64,000 nt of DNA from Mantamonas sphyraenae. Taxonomy: Eukaryota; CRuMs; Mantamonadidae. This document shows, piece by piece, positions 9,279 through 20,064 of the stretch. Both the position numbers and the translations under genes were made by a program. Under the pieces are notes generated by a model. The model saw only the letters and a list, made by a program, of their open reading frames with translations, had not been told where the DNA came from and ran no database searches. The first letter of the stretch is position 1. The number at the start of each line of letters is the position of its first letter. The DNA lies in NCBI GenBank assembly GCA_026936335.1, contig JAPMXV010000001.1, positions 186,001 to 250,000 of the forward strand, read 5' to 3'.

Positions 9279-9932
9279 ATGCGCATTCGACGCCAGGGGA
9301 TCCTCGTGGACCTCATCCAACGCCACAGCCACCGGGTGACGGATACACATGTGCAGGCCCTGCTCACAGACTCGGACACTCCGTGGGTATCCCACACAGC
9401 GGTAAAGACGCTGCTGGAGGCCATTCCACCTGAACATGACGATGCCAGCCAACACACACTGGTGTCGATCACACGTGCGTGTGGTCTGCTGGCCCAGGAA
9501 GGCCAGTTCAAACGCAAGGGGCGGTCGGAAGCTGCCACCGCCGCTCTCGCACGCGCCCAGGCACAGGTGGATGAAAAGGAGTACTTTAGCATGGTCAAGG
9601 ATGTGGCCAAGGGATGGCAAAGGTACCCTCAGAACGATGGACAGAACACCTCCATGGCTGTGCGCACCCTGGGCGTCAATGGCAACATTGTCTTTACCGC
9701 CTTGGGCATGGCCACCTTCTGCTATGTGGCCAGCAGGGCCGTTGTCAATGATGAACGCACCCAATGGATCTGTGCCCTCATTGGGGGCATGGCCATGTTC
9801 CTTGTCGAGGTGGTCCTCTTTATCATCCGCGCCACACGCAGCGAGCGTGAGGAGGTCCAGCTTGGCCAAGCCCATGCCAAACGAGGCTTTGCCCCTGCCA
9901 CAGAGAGTGTCCCAAGGGTGAGACCAAAGTGA
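9279..9932 (+). CDS. Vma12/TMEM199-like V-ATPase assembly factor
   Basis: This encodes 217 residues, single exon. Family members are ER membrane proteins that help assemble the V0 sector of the vacuolar proton pump. The C-terminal half fits the Vma12 pattern: KEYFSMVKDV, then a polar stretch, then GVNGNIVFTALGMATFCY as helix one, a short loop with W, and ALIGGMAMFLVEVVLFIIR as helix two with its typical E-x-x-L-F-I-I-R end, followed by a charged cytosolic tail. The N-terminal half is helical and soluble. The match rests on this two-helix signature, so the call is moderate. Two copies of V-ATPase subunit F lie elsewhere in the window (48239 and 57940). Confidence 0.6.
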   Translation: MRIRRQGILVDLIQRHSHRVTDTHVQALLTDSDTPWVSHTAVKTLLEAIPPEHDDASQHTLVSITRACGLLAQEGQFKRKGRSEAATAALARAQAQVDEKEYFSMVKDVAKGWQRYPQNDGQNTSMAVRTLGVNGNIVFTALGMATFCYVASRAVVNDERTQWICALIGGMAMFLVEVVLFIIRATRSEREEVQLGQAHAKRGFAPATESVPRVRPK

Positions 9933-10096
9933 TGGCTGCCTCCACCACAGCACGCCAACGCAAGCAGCGGCGATGATGTTCAGGATGACTCTGCTCTCCA
10001 ACGCAACCAATGTCCATGTCACACCCTATCTACTCTCACCCCCTCCCTCCCATCTCAACAAAACCATCCATTGCCATCCATCCAATCATCCATCAT
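9933..10096. other. Convergent 3' region
   Basis: Holds the 3' ends of the Vma12-like gene (+) and the PUB-PP2C gene (-). It is pyrimidine- and AT-richer than its surroundings. No gene seen. Confidence 0.4.
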
Positions 10097-11936
10097 TCAT
10101 TCATTCGACGGCGATCCCTGCACATTCTGCCTTTGCACGGGGGAAAAGTCCACCACCATGACACTGATGTTGTCAGTGCTGCCATTGTTGTACGCATAAT
10201 CACGCAGCTTCTGTGCTGCCAGCGTGGGGTCGTCCACGTACTCCATCGCATGCGACGTCACCGTCTCGTCGCTCACCACATCAAACAGGCCGTCGCATGC
10301 AAGCACCAGGAAGCTGTTGTCCGGATGGCTCACATCCACCACCTCACACACATACGGATCCGGTGACACCAGCGGCTGCAGATACCAGTCGCCAATGGCC
10401 CTGCTGACCGCCAGGATACCATTCACCCTTGAACACGACAGAGATCCCAGTGTGAACGTCGTCACATGCCCACCCAACTTGCGAATGCGCAGCTCCTCCT
10501 CGGGCAGATCCGGTTTGTGATCCAAACTCAGCCTGGTGGCTCCTGCGTCTGCGTGTGCCAACACCGCACGCGAGTCGCCTGCATTGGCCACCCATAGCCG
10601 GTTGCCCTTGGCATACGCCACCAGAGCCGTGGTGCCCCCCTGGTACCCGTCTTTGATCACCATTTGGTTGATTTCCCGAAACGCACGCGTAAACGCTCCC
10701 ACCGGCGACCACTCCTCACTGTACAAGTCCCCACTCTCCTTCTCCTCCTCGTCCAGATACCGCGCCATCATTTCGTGCAACTGTTCCGCACACACACGCG
10801 ACACATCTGCGCCTCCATGGCCATCAAACACCGCAAAGTAGTCTTCGTCCTCATTGCCACGGAACTGCCCGTGGATCACCATCTCGTCCTCCATCGTCGG
10901 CCGTCGCCCCACCGTGTCTGCACTGCCCACACTAAACCGCGACGGCTCTCCATACGTCGTCACACGGCCCTTCTTCGACTTGGACGATGAGGATTTGCCA
11001 AACAGCTGTGCACGCGCCCTTCCGTGTCAGCAGAGGGCCTTTTTGAACGCTCACCTCTTCTCCTCCCCCTCGCGCCAAGCTCCCACCCAACCTACGCTCA
11101 TCTTGGGGAATGTAAACCCTGTAGATCCCACCATTCCACATCACAACCATGACCACACACGTGCAACGCACACAACGCCACAGCACACGCCCGGTGTGTT
11201 CCCCCCGTTGTGCGTTAGTGCCAACATTTCCGACAAAAAACGTGCCTTCTCGCGCTGGTTTTGGCCCGCTGTCCACGGGCCACACACACACACGCACACA
11301 CACACAATGCCCACCAAACGCCCCACACTTACGTGACGATGACTTGGATGACGATGGGGACCCTGAATTGGACGACGAGGAGGCCGAGGAGGCCGATGAG
11401 GACGACGAGGACGACGAGGACGACGAGGCGACCATCGGTGAAAACGCACTTGGCTCTGGTTCGCGCGGAGAACCCTGCTCACCGCCATCTGTGTCCTCAT
11501 CACCCTCCTCATTGTCATTGTCATTGTCATCACCATCCACCCCGTGGCCGGCGTGTCCCTTGTCGTCTCCCTTTGCCCTTTGCTGTGCTTGTTGCTGCAG
11601 CAGAGCGTCCAGCACGTTGTTCAGTGTGCTGCGTCCGTGTTCAAACGCGGCCAAGTCCAAGTCGCCATCAGCCAACTCCAGAAACGCCTGTCCATCCCGA
11701 GACACCGTGTCAAATCCCAACTCAATCAACGTGTCCACCCCGGCCTCGTGTTTCGCCAGCAACTCGCTGAACTTGGCGTTGCCAATCCGGATGCGTCGGT
11801 ACGTCTCGTCCTGCGGGTGGTTCAGCACATTGTTCACGTAAATCAACAGAGTGTCCACTGCCTTTACGCGCAACTCCGGGTTCACAATCGACTCCAGCCG
11901 CCCGATCGCCTTGTCCAGTTGTGCGTACTGCGACAT
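10097..11936 (-). CDS. PUB domain-PP2C phosphatase fusion protein, three exons
   Basis: Exons 11936-11333, 11101-11055 and 11005-10097 use GTAAGT/AAG and GTGAGC/CAG sites, keep phase, and sum to 1560 bases (519 residues). The N-terminal ~110 residues form a PUB domain (ELRVKAVDTLLIYVNNVLNHP, partly quoted; YRRIRIGN; ELGFDTV), the module that binds the p97/Cdc48 C-terminus. An acidic and Ser-rich linker follows. The C-terminal ~290 residues are a metal-dependent PP2C phosphatase: RRPTMEDEM, FAVFDGHGGADVS, ANAGDSRAVL, LAVSRAIGDW, LACDGLFDVVSDE and GSTDNISVMVV, with all metal-binding Asp present. No start codon precedes the phosphatase motifs in its own exon, and the PUB exon has no stop before its strong donor, so the fusion is the simplest model. 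An alternative is two genes with a start at the ATG of exon two. Confidence 0.72.
11333..11466 (-). repeat. Ser-rich cassette, coding copy
   Basis: The linker of the PUB-PP2C gene. It matches the intergenic + strand segment at 4341-4448, with extra TCG/TCC units here. The last base of exon one (11333) falls at its edge. Confidence 0.6.
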
Positions 11937-11983
11937 CCTGCCCTGCTGCCGACGATTGGATTGACTCGGCCGTCGCGCCCTGC

Positions 11984-12008
11984 TCACACACACACACACA
12001 CACACACA
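11984..12008. repeat. CA microsatellite between ORC2 and the PUB-PP2C gene
   Basis: An uninterrupted CA run in the 139-base gap between the ORC2 stop and the PUB-PP2C start; both genes are on the minus strand. Confidence 0.9.
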
Positions 12009-12075
12009 TTGCCACCACATCTCCTTCCCTGCATTCTCCACACCCAAACCCATGCTTGCCTCTTCCAGCAGGTCT

Positions 12076-13692
12076 TCATTCGCCTTCACCTTCGCCTTCG
12101 CCTTCCCCGTCGTCCCCATCCCCAAACACCTCCTCCAACACCTGCCGGATAATCGTCCCTGAAAAGGGCACGCTGATCCGTTGGGCTCCCTCGTGGACAC
12201 TGCGTGTGAGCAGTTTGTGGTCGTAAAACTCGGCCAGATGCTGGTCAAAGGCGTTTTGTGTGGACGCCCAAAAGTTGTCCTGAGCCACATTGAACAAGTC
12301 CCAATAATCGATGCCCGTGCGATGACGCAGTGTGTGGCGTGCCACGTGACGAAACAGCTGTTGGGCATTGCCAATCACACTCAGCAGCACGTACTGAATC
12401 CCCTGTGTGCTGATGCTGCTCCCACCCAACAACAACGACGTCTGCATGTGCAACTCCCCCACATACGGCTCCATGCTCGGGGTGTGTTGCCACACCCAGT
12501 TGGACCGCCCCGCAGAACTCTGGTCCCACAGCAGTGCACTGTTCACATGATCCACCGACGCAAGCACCCCAAGCCCAGGCAGGGCAAACACACGTGCCAG
12601 TGCATCCCGTGCTGCGTCACTGCGCAATGATTTGCCATCCAAACTGTGCACCACCACATACACCCGTCCACCAACAGCCCCAGCCCCAGCCCCGTTCCTT
12701 CCTCTCCCCGCTCGACGCTTGCCCCACGCACGCTCCAGCTGCCGCAACGGCTCTTCGATCTGTCCACGTCCACGTGGGGGCAATCCCAACACATCAGAGG
12801 TCAGTGTGGACAGCAACTCGGCCACAGAGGCTGCGTTGGAGAATCCGTGGCACACAAGTGTCGTGCCGTCACCCAGGTGCGCCTTGACAAACCGATTCAA
12901 CATCTCCTTCTTCGATCCCAGTCCATACACAAGCACATTGAATCCTTGGCCCAGAAGGGCCTTCCATTTCGCATACTGAAGCGCATGCAGCGCTCGCAGA
13001 CGTCGTCGCTCCTCCACGTGCTTCTTTGCCGCCCCTGCAAACAGCTGCTTGCTCTCCTTGTCCGTCAACAGACCCGTCAGCGCCTGCGATGTCTTTGATG
13101 ATTTGGATCCCCCGGTCTTCCGTGAAGATGAGGAGGATGAGGACGACGAGGACGACGACGAGCTTTTCGGGCTTGCCGGCTGGTGATCAAACGGCGTGGC
13201 CGACGCAACTTTGGCTCGTTTCATCCTGTGTTTGCCTGCCATGGCCCCCTTGCCCTTTGCAGACGACCCCGACGACAACAACGTCACGTTGGGTTCAAAC
13301 ACATCGTCCAGGTGTGCCTCCACGTCATGGTGCGAGGCTAGAAAAGCAACCGGGGAGCGTTCTCGCTTCCGTGTGTTCCTGCTTCCCCTCTGTACACTTG
13401 CCATCTCCGACTCTGCCTCGTCCTCGCCCCCTGGTGACTCTGTCCCCGCTCCTCCTCCTCCTCCTCCTGAGCTGCTGCTCGTCACCTCTGTGGTCAACGC
13501 AGACGGCGACAGCGGCGTCGGCGACCTTGCCCCGAACCCAGAGGCACTCGGCGACGGCGTGATGTGTCTGCGCGACGGCAGCACCGACACTGCTCGTTTG
13601 TCGATGATCACAGGCATGTGATTGTGCATCGTTTCAATCTCCAGATCGTCCTCATCGTCCAACACCAGTGGTGGCCCCCCTGACGACCTCAT
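12076..13692 (-). CDS. ORC2: Origin recognition complex subunit 2
   Basis: ORC2 is part of the six-subunit complex that marks replication origins and loads MCM helicase. The conserved half runs from WKALLGQGFNVLVYGLGSKKE (partly quoted) through LVCHGFSN, VYVVVHSLDGKSLR, ASVDHVNSALLWDQ and NWVWQHTPSMEPY to the winged-helix end FRHVARHTL, LAEFYDHKLL and ISVPFSGTIIRQVLEE. The N-terminal ~230 residues are disordered, with Gly and Ser runs and basic patches, as usual for ORC2. The protein ends in a Gly-Glu repeat tail. I take the ATG at 13692 (MRSSGG), giving 538 residues (human 577); the frame stays open to an in-frame ATG at 13758. Single exon. Confidence 0.9.
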   Translation of the reverse strand: MRSSGGPPLVLDDEDDLEIETMHNHMPVIIDKRAVSVLPSRRHITPSPSASGFGARSPTPLSPSALTTEVTSSSSGGGGGGAGTESPGGEDEAESEMASVQRGSRNTRKRERSPVAFLASHHDVEAHLDDVFEPNVTLLSSGSSAKGKGAMAGKHRMKRAKVASATPFDHQPASPKSSSSSSSSSSSSSSRKTGGSKSSKTSQALTGLLTDKESKQLFAGAAKKHVEERRRLRALHALQYAKWKALLGQGFNVLVYGLGSKKEMLNRFVKAHLGDGTTLVCHGFSNAASVAELLSTLTSDVLGLPPRGRGQIEEPLRQLERAWGKRRAGRGRNGAGAGAVGGRVYVVVHSLDGKSLRSDAARDALARVFALPGLGVLASVDHVNSALLWDQSSAGRSNWVWQHTPSMEPYVGELHMQTSLLLGGSSISTQGIQYVLLSVIGNAQQLFRHVARHTLRHRTGIDYWDLFNVAQDNFWASTQNAFDQHLAEFYDHKLLTRSVHEGAQRISVPFSGTIIRQVLEEVFGDGDDGEGEGEGEGE

Positions 13693-13934
13693 CCAAGCAA
13701 TTTTCAAACTGGTCGCAAGTGCGCCGCCCCACACACTTCCACCTGCATGTGTGTCCACGTCACAATCGCACCTTGCCTCGGGCTAGTCCGTGAACCTTGA
13801 GTACTACGGGCTCAATCGTAGGCGGGCTAGACCTCGCTCATTGCATTTGTATGTGTGGGCGAGCCTCTCTCTTTTTTGCCGCTTTTTCAGCAATGAGATC
13901 AGCTTTTGCCAAATCAGTTTTCATTCGCCCCTTC
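13693..13934. other. Intergenic region between ORC2 and the PA-7TM gene
   Basis: About 240 bases with a G/C-rich block containing repeated CGGGCTAG elements (about 13778-13830) and a T6 run near 13870. I looked for tRNA, 5S, U6 and SRP signatures on both strands and found none convincing. It probably holds the ORC2 promoter and the upstream gene's 3' end. Confidence 0.4.
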
Positions 13935-15692
13935 CTATGCCCCATGCTTGACCAGCTTCCCGTCCTCCATGTCGCTATGGTCAGAGGAGGAGGACTGACG
14001 TCGCAGCGGCACCTGTTCGTCACGAGAAGGATGGCTACGTGGGAGCCTTGTGTCGGACCGCGCTTGTCGCCGCAGTGACCTCTCGTCGTCTCCACCCTCA
14101 GCCTCGTCATCGCCATCCTCCTCGCCACTGCTCTGCGAGGGCAAGCGCTTGGGACGTGATCGCAGCGAAAAGGCAATGAGCAATGCACTCAAGGCCTCCA
14201 GAGTGCGTGTGATGCAGAACAACAGCAGATAGGACTCGGGTGTGATGTCCATGGGGCCACTGACCAGCACAGAGGTGGTGGCCAGTGCCACCAGTGCCCA
14301 CCATAGTGCAGACAGGGTGGTGAAGCGCTGGATGACGCGCCTGCGTTCCTCCAGATGGCGAAGGTTGGCCAGCCTGTTCCAAAACTTGACACCGTAATAA
14401 AAGATGGCCAACACCAGAGCCACCACCAACACATCCCACACCACCAAATGCACCGTCATGGCCACAAAGCGAGTGTGGTCGTCGTACCTCCTCAGTGTCT
14501 GCGTGGTGACAATAAACACCGTCGTCACCGTCGACACAATCGCATACGGACGCTGAAAGACCTCCAGCGAACGAACCACGCCCACATGCAACGACGGTGT
14601 CACCAACAATGCCCAATACAGCACCACATACGCAAACCCAGCAAACCCAGCAAACGCACCCAGCCAGAAAAACACATCGCGCACAATCGCACGCCACGGC
14701 GCCGTGGATGGCGCAGGATCAATCACAAATTCCAACAGACGCAGGGCGGACCACATCAGCAGCATTGTGGTCACCTGGTATGGCATCGCATGGTTGCTGC
14801 CCGTGTCGTACAGCAGCCACAGCCGGTAGCAAAAGTACACCAGCGCCAAGCCGTACGCACTGCCAAACACCACCGCAACTGCCACGTACGCGTTGGACGC
14901 AAACAGCTCACGCCACACGCCCGCCTCTGTGTGTGACCCCATCCACACATTGTTGCACAACCACCATGTAACGCCACCGGTGGGGGTGCCATTCAGCCGT
15001 GTCAGCCAACTCCGCAAGAGGGGAAAATGAGGAAACCACGCGCGCCGGCTGAAAAACAAGGCCCCCTTCCCCACCCGCACCACGAACACAGAGGGGAGGT
15101 GTGTCCGGCTAGCAGCACATGCTCATCACACAAACCAATGGAACGTACCGGCAGTAATGGTCACGAGGACCTGTTGCCTGGTGGCCGTTTGCACCAGGGT
15201 CTGTGCGTGGCGCGCAGACACAGACACGGTGGGCAGCTTCAGGGAGCTGGTGGCTGGGTTGTCGTCCACGTCAAAGGGAGGCGAGGTCGGATCATAGTCT
15301 TCCGACCCAGGCGATCCAGGGCGAGTAAGGCCAATGACCAATGCATGGGCACCTGCCTTTTCGGCAGCATGCGCCAGCGTGGTGTAAAAGTGGCACGTGA
15401 GTGCCGTATGTACATCCCACACCACAAGCGACACGTTGCCCGTGGCCCTGGGCAGCGAGCACTCGCTCTGTGACTCTGGGATCCGTTGCACCTGCACAAC
15501 ACCCGTCACTGGAGCAAACTTGCCCCCCGGGGTTGGATTGTAGGGTGATGGCATGTGACCCAGCGACGACGGTGACTTCACCGTCAGACTCGCCACCGGA
15601 GTCGGCAACCCGCACAGCATCAGAACCAGCAGCAGAACCAGCACCCCACCTGTCGTACTCCTCATCCTCCACAACGACCCTTTCATGCTCAT
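13935..15692 (-). CDS. Secretory-pathway protein with PA domain and TOM1/GPR137-like seven-helix domain
   Basis: Exons 15692-15149 and 14926-13935 join at GTACGT/CACAG in matching phase (1536 bases, 511 residues). It begins with a signal peptide (GGVLVLLLVLMLCGLP). A lumenal domain follows, with YNPTPGG, ALVIGLTRPGSPGSEDYD, LPTVSVSARHAQTLV and QQVLVTITA, the pattern of a protease-associated (PA) domain. Exon two adds about seven hydrophobic helices, starting VAVAVVFGSAYGLALVYF, with LRLLEFVIDP and FFWLGAFAGFAGFAYVV reminiscent of the TOM1/THH1/GPR137 fold. The cytosolic tail is acidic and Arg/Ser-rich. It is divergently arranged with the NB-ARC gene at 15927 (234-base gap). The PA call is moderate, the helix-domain family tentative. 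Confidence 0.58.
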
Positions 15693-15926
15693 GACACCCA
15701 CCCTTGACTGTGGTGGTGATGGTGGCGGCCTCATCCTTCCCTGTGCTGCCTCCACTGGCGCACCCTCACCCTCCCACCCATCTCCTGCCCCCCCCCCCCC
15801 CCCTCTCACCCCCCTTCCCCCTTTCCCCTACCATCAACACCAGAGGAAATCTCATCGTGCATACCAATGCATGATCCTCTGTGTGGGAACCCGATCGCCT
15901 CTGCCCAACCCAACCAAAAGAAAACA
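15693..15926. promoter_or_regulatory. Divergent promoter region (PA-7TM / NB-ARC genes)
   Basis: A 234-base gap between two start codons on opposite strands. It contains a C-tract (about 15788-15802) and pyrimidine-rich sequence. No recognisable TATA or Inr was assigned. Confidence 0.35.
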
Positions 15927-18900
15927 ATGCCCTCATCCGACTCGGACGATTCCGACACAGACAATGGATCTGAACTGGCATTGCTGTTTGCCGATGGTCA
16001 GGTGCCTGTGGTATCCAGTGCTTCGGACGCCGCCAAACTGGCTCAACGCACCCTCAACGACGAACCCAGCCCTCCCGAGGCACCATCCCCTACCCCAGGT
16101 TCATCTTCCTCCTCTTCCTCCTCCTCTTCCTCCTCTCCTCTCCTGTCTCCATTGCCTTTACGTGTGACCAGGAGATCCTGGACATGGTGGCGGAGCTGAC
16201 GTCGCAGGGGGCAGTGCACCGGCACGTGGACACACCGTACCCTCGCACAGTGCGTGAGTTCTACGTGTACTATGAAGAGATTGAACAGGACGAGGATCGA
16301 CTGAACGAGTTCAAGGCCATCCAGGTGTCTGCCAACCCGGGCAAAACCATCCTGGGGTACATTCCCAAGTACGTCAACTCCTTCCTCAACTCCAATGGAG
16401 GCACCATCTACTTTGGCATCGAAGACGATGGTTTGGCCATGGGCGTCGTCCTCAGCAGGGGTCTCCGCGACAAGTTGCGTCTGCACGTCGATTACATCCT
16501 GGAGAACTTCTGGCCCCCCGTGCCCCCGGACCTGTTTGAGATGCGCTTTGTGCCTGTGGTACGCCTGACAATGGACAACAAAGTGGATGCCACCTTTCAG
16601 GAACGATGGGTGGTCGAGGTGGCTGTGGCCAAGGGCCTGGCTCCCGTCACCCTCATGGGCAAGAACAGGCCCCAGGCCTTTATCCGTCGCGAGGGTGGCT
16701 GTTTCAAGATGCACCGTGAAATGATTATGCAGAAGGTGTTCTATGAAGACACGGCCCTGGGCAAGGGTATCGAGAAGGCCAGCAAGGGCAAGTGGGAACG
16801 CCAGGACAAGCTGACGTCATCTTCGTCCTCCTCTTCCGCCGCGTCCGGCGCTTCCGGCTCTTCCGGCAGCAAGGGAAAGATCATGCAGGACAATGCATAC
16901 ACACTGGAGGAGCCACCTGAGGATGCGATGGGGCGTGAGAAGGAGGTGGATGCGCTTGTGGAGCAGGTGTTGGCCCAACGTGGACGAGGCAACGGGGTGT
17001 GTTGCGTGAGCATCCATGGACCAGGTGGCATGGGCAAAACCACCCTTGCTCTGTTGTTGGCCCAACGACTGCGTGCCAAACATGGTTACAAGGGCAACCA
17101 GTTTGCCATCAAGCTCAAGGGCAGCACCGACAACCCTGTGCCCACAGACGATGCCATGGCATACACTGTCCGTGCCTTCTACCCAAGTGCCACCATGCCC
17201 AAGAGCACCTCTGAACTCCATGCCTTCTACCTCTCCTGTTTCAGAGTCAACAAGTCCATCCTCTTTCTGGATGACGCTGCCTCCTTGGACCAGGTCCAAC
17301 ACCTCCTCCCTTCCACCCCCGTCTGCGTCATCGTCACCTCCAGACGCAATCTGGCTCTCGATGCACACGTCTCCGGTGCCATCAACTACCGTCTGGGCCG
17401 CCTGGACTACGCCGTCAGTGGCCAGCTCCTCATGAACATGTGGACCGACGCACGCGAGCGCCATCTGCGCACTCTGTCCTACAGTGGCGGTGCCTCGTCC
17501 ATGCTCGATGCCAACCAATTGACCATGGAACAGGCTGTGCAGCTGGCCGAGCTGTGTGATGGCCTGCCTCTCGCTGTGCGCGTGGTCGGCGGAATCCTGA
17601 CTAAATCCATCAACGTGCGTGTGGGCCCTCTCATGGACAAGCTGCTGAACAGCTCGCAGGCCCTGTTGCACCTGGACAACAGAGTGGTGGAGAACAGTAT
17701 GCGCACCTCGTTGGCTCTGCTCACACGTGGTCAGGCAGACCTGTTTGTGCGCTTGGGTGTGTTCCAGGGCCCCTTTGACGAAGACGCAGCAACAGCCGTG
17801 TCGGGTCTTCAGGGTGAGGATGCTGCTGTGGATGAGGTGCGTGAACGCATGGCTGTTCTCATCGACTATTCTCTGGTGGAGTTTGATGTGGGCACGTGGC
17901 AGTACCGCCTGCACGACCTTGTCCGCGAGTTTGTGCGCGGTCTGATGGCCAGCGAACACGATGCAGACACGGTGCGCATGTGGCATGCCCATGTGGTCGA
18001 CCATTACCTCAATCGTGTCCATGACTGCATTGACCTGCGCGAGGAGGATGAGGAACGGGCCTTGGCTCACTTCGACCTCATTGTCGACCCCGTGTGTGAA
18101 GCCATGCACCTTCTCCTCACCGACCCTGCCCTCTGCACCTCCCTCTCTCGAGTCCGAGGAACAGGTGCCCAACACAACGACGATGTGGATGATGACGTGG
18201 ATGATGTGGACCATGCCCAGTCGCTGGTGGCCCATCTGCTGGCAGACGCAAGGCCTCTGTTCCACGCACGCCTCGACGCACCCCACCTGCACACACTGTA
18301 CACACAGGTGTTGGAAGAGTCTGGTGATAGTATGGATGTGCACATGCGTCCTGTGCTGCTGAGTGGACTGGCATGGGCCCTGAGTGAACAGGGGATGTTT
18401 GACGAGGCGCAGAAGAGGTACGAAGAGGCAGAGCAGGCGTGTGAGAGGGAAGGGGCACCTGCACGTGTGGTGGCCCAAGTCAAGTTGGACCTGGGTGAGC
18501 TGTTGTGTGAACGGTGTGAGTATGACGAAGCGGAACGGGTGTTGGAGGAGGCGGTGCGTGTGCAGGGGGAGATTGCACGCGAGAGCACAGCCATGGCACG
18601 CACGCTGGTGGCACTGTCGTGGTTGCATGAACAGCAGGGACGATACGATGAGGCCATGGACGAGGTGAAGGAGGCGTCGCGGATGTACAGCCAGGCACAC
18701 CATGGCCAGCAACGACGCAGCGAGCAGGTGTTGTGTCTGACACGAGAAGCCAAACTGTTGAAGATCCGTGGGCAGAACAGCCAGGCGTTGGCATTGCTGC
18801 AGCAGGTGGAACAGTTGCAATGTGTGTTGTACGGAGACGAGAGTGTGGCTGTGGCACGCACACGCAAGCGGATGGCCAAGGCATTGGGCTCTCTGGGTCG

Positions 18901-20028
18901 GCATGACGAAGCATTGCAAGAGTTGGATCGATCGCTGCGTGTGCTCTCCTCTGTGTTGGGCGACAGTCATCCCAGTGTGTGCAGTGTCAAACGCTCCCTG
19001 GCCTTCAACCTCTTCTACTACCGCAGTGAGGATGCACAGGCCGAACGCATGTTCAACGAGGTGCTCGATGCATGCATGCAACGTCTGGGCAAGGATCACA
19101 TCGAAACGGTGTTCACCATGAACGATTTGGCCCTGTTGTACAACCACATGGGACGGTACGACGAGAGTGAACCCCTGTTCCTGCAGAGCCTGGACATTCG
19201 AAAGAGACTGTTTGGTGCAGAGCACCCGTACACAGCAGTGGCTCTCAATGACCTGGGCAACCTGTATCGTCTGCAGGGCAAGGACGATCTGGCGGAACAG
19301 TATCTGTGTCGAGCGCTGGACATTCGCAAGCGAAGGTTGGGACCAGGCACCCCCGAGGTGGCACGCACCATGAACAACCTGGCCATTGTGTATCGCAAGG
19401 CCAAACGCAACACGGAAGCTGCAGAGCTGTACGACGCCGCGTTGGCCATTCGCATTCGCCTGCTGGGCGAGGAACACAGTGAAGTGGCAGCCACATACAA
19501 CTCCATGGCCACCCTGTACCTGTACAAACGCGAGTATGAACGTGTCGACGAGCTGCTCCACAAGGCACTGGCCATCAACAAGCAGACCTTGGGCCATGCC
19601 CATCCCAACGTCATTCAGAACCACATCAACCTGGCCAACCTGTACCGCACCCAGAAGCGTGACGACGATGCCATCGCCAGCTTTGAGCAAGCCATTGCGC
19701 TGGTTCGTGAGTCCCAAGACGGCGACTCGGCAGAAGGTGGCCGACAAGCTGGTCAGATCAAATCCATAGTGCCTCTGTATTCCAAACTGCTGCTCAAGCG
19801 TGGAAAGGCACATCTGGCTCACGGTCGCATCGACAAGGCCACTGCCGACTTCCTCGACGCCCGACGAGTGTTCACAACCGACGGTGGCGAGTGGAGCAAG
19901 CGTCTCGCCGAGATCACACGTCTTCTGGAACGATGTCGTGTGGTGAAAGAGGAGGAAAAGAAGGACGACGACGAAGTGGTCGTCGCAGACGATGGGGTGA
20001 AAACCACGAGCGGCGCTGCAGCATCGTC

Positions 20029-20064
<36 letters not shown>

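Noticed and set aside
11019-11054. Alternative 36-base intron in PUB-PP2C using acceptor at 11019
   Set aside because: It keeps phase only with a 64-base middle exon and lacks a pyrimidine tract. The CACAG acceptor at 11006 with a 47-base exon also keeps phase and looks better.
12076-13692. ORC2 and the PUB-PP2C gene as one transcript
   Set aside because: ORC2 has a proper C-terminus and stop, and the PUB exon starts with its own ATG 139 bases later.
16817-19822. Long open frame on the minus strand (about 1000 codons) opposite the NB-ARC gene
   Set aside because: It mirrors the codon bias of the + strand gene, is rich in His, Gln and Cys, and shows no domain, whereas the + strand has clear NB-ARC and TPR motifs.
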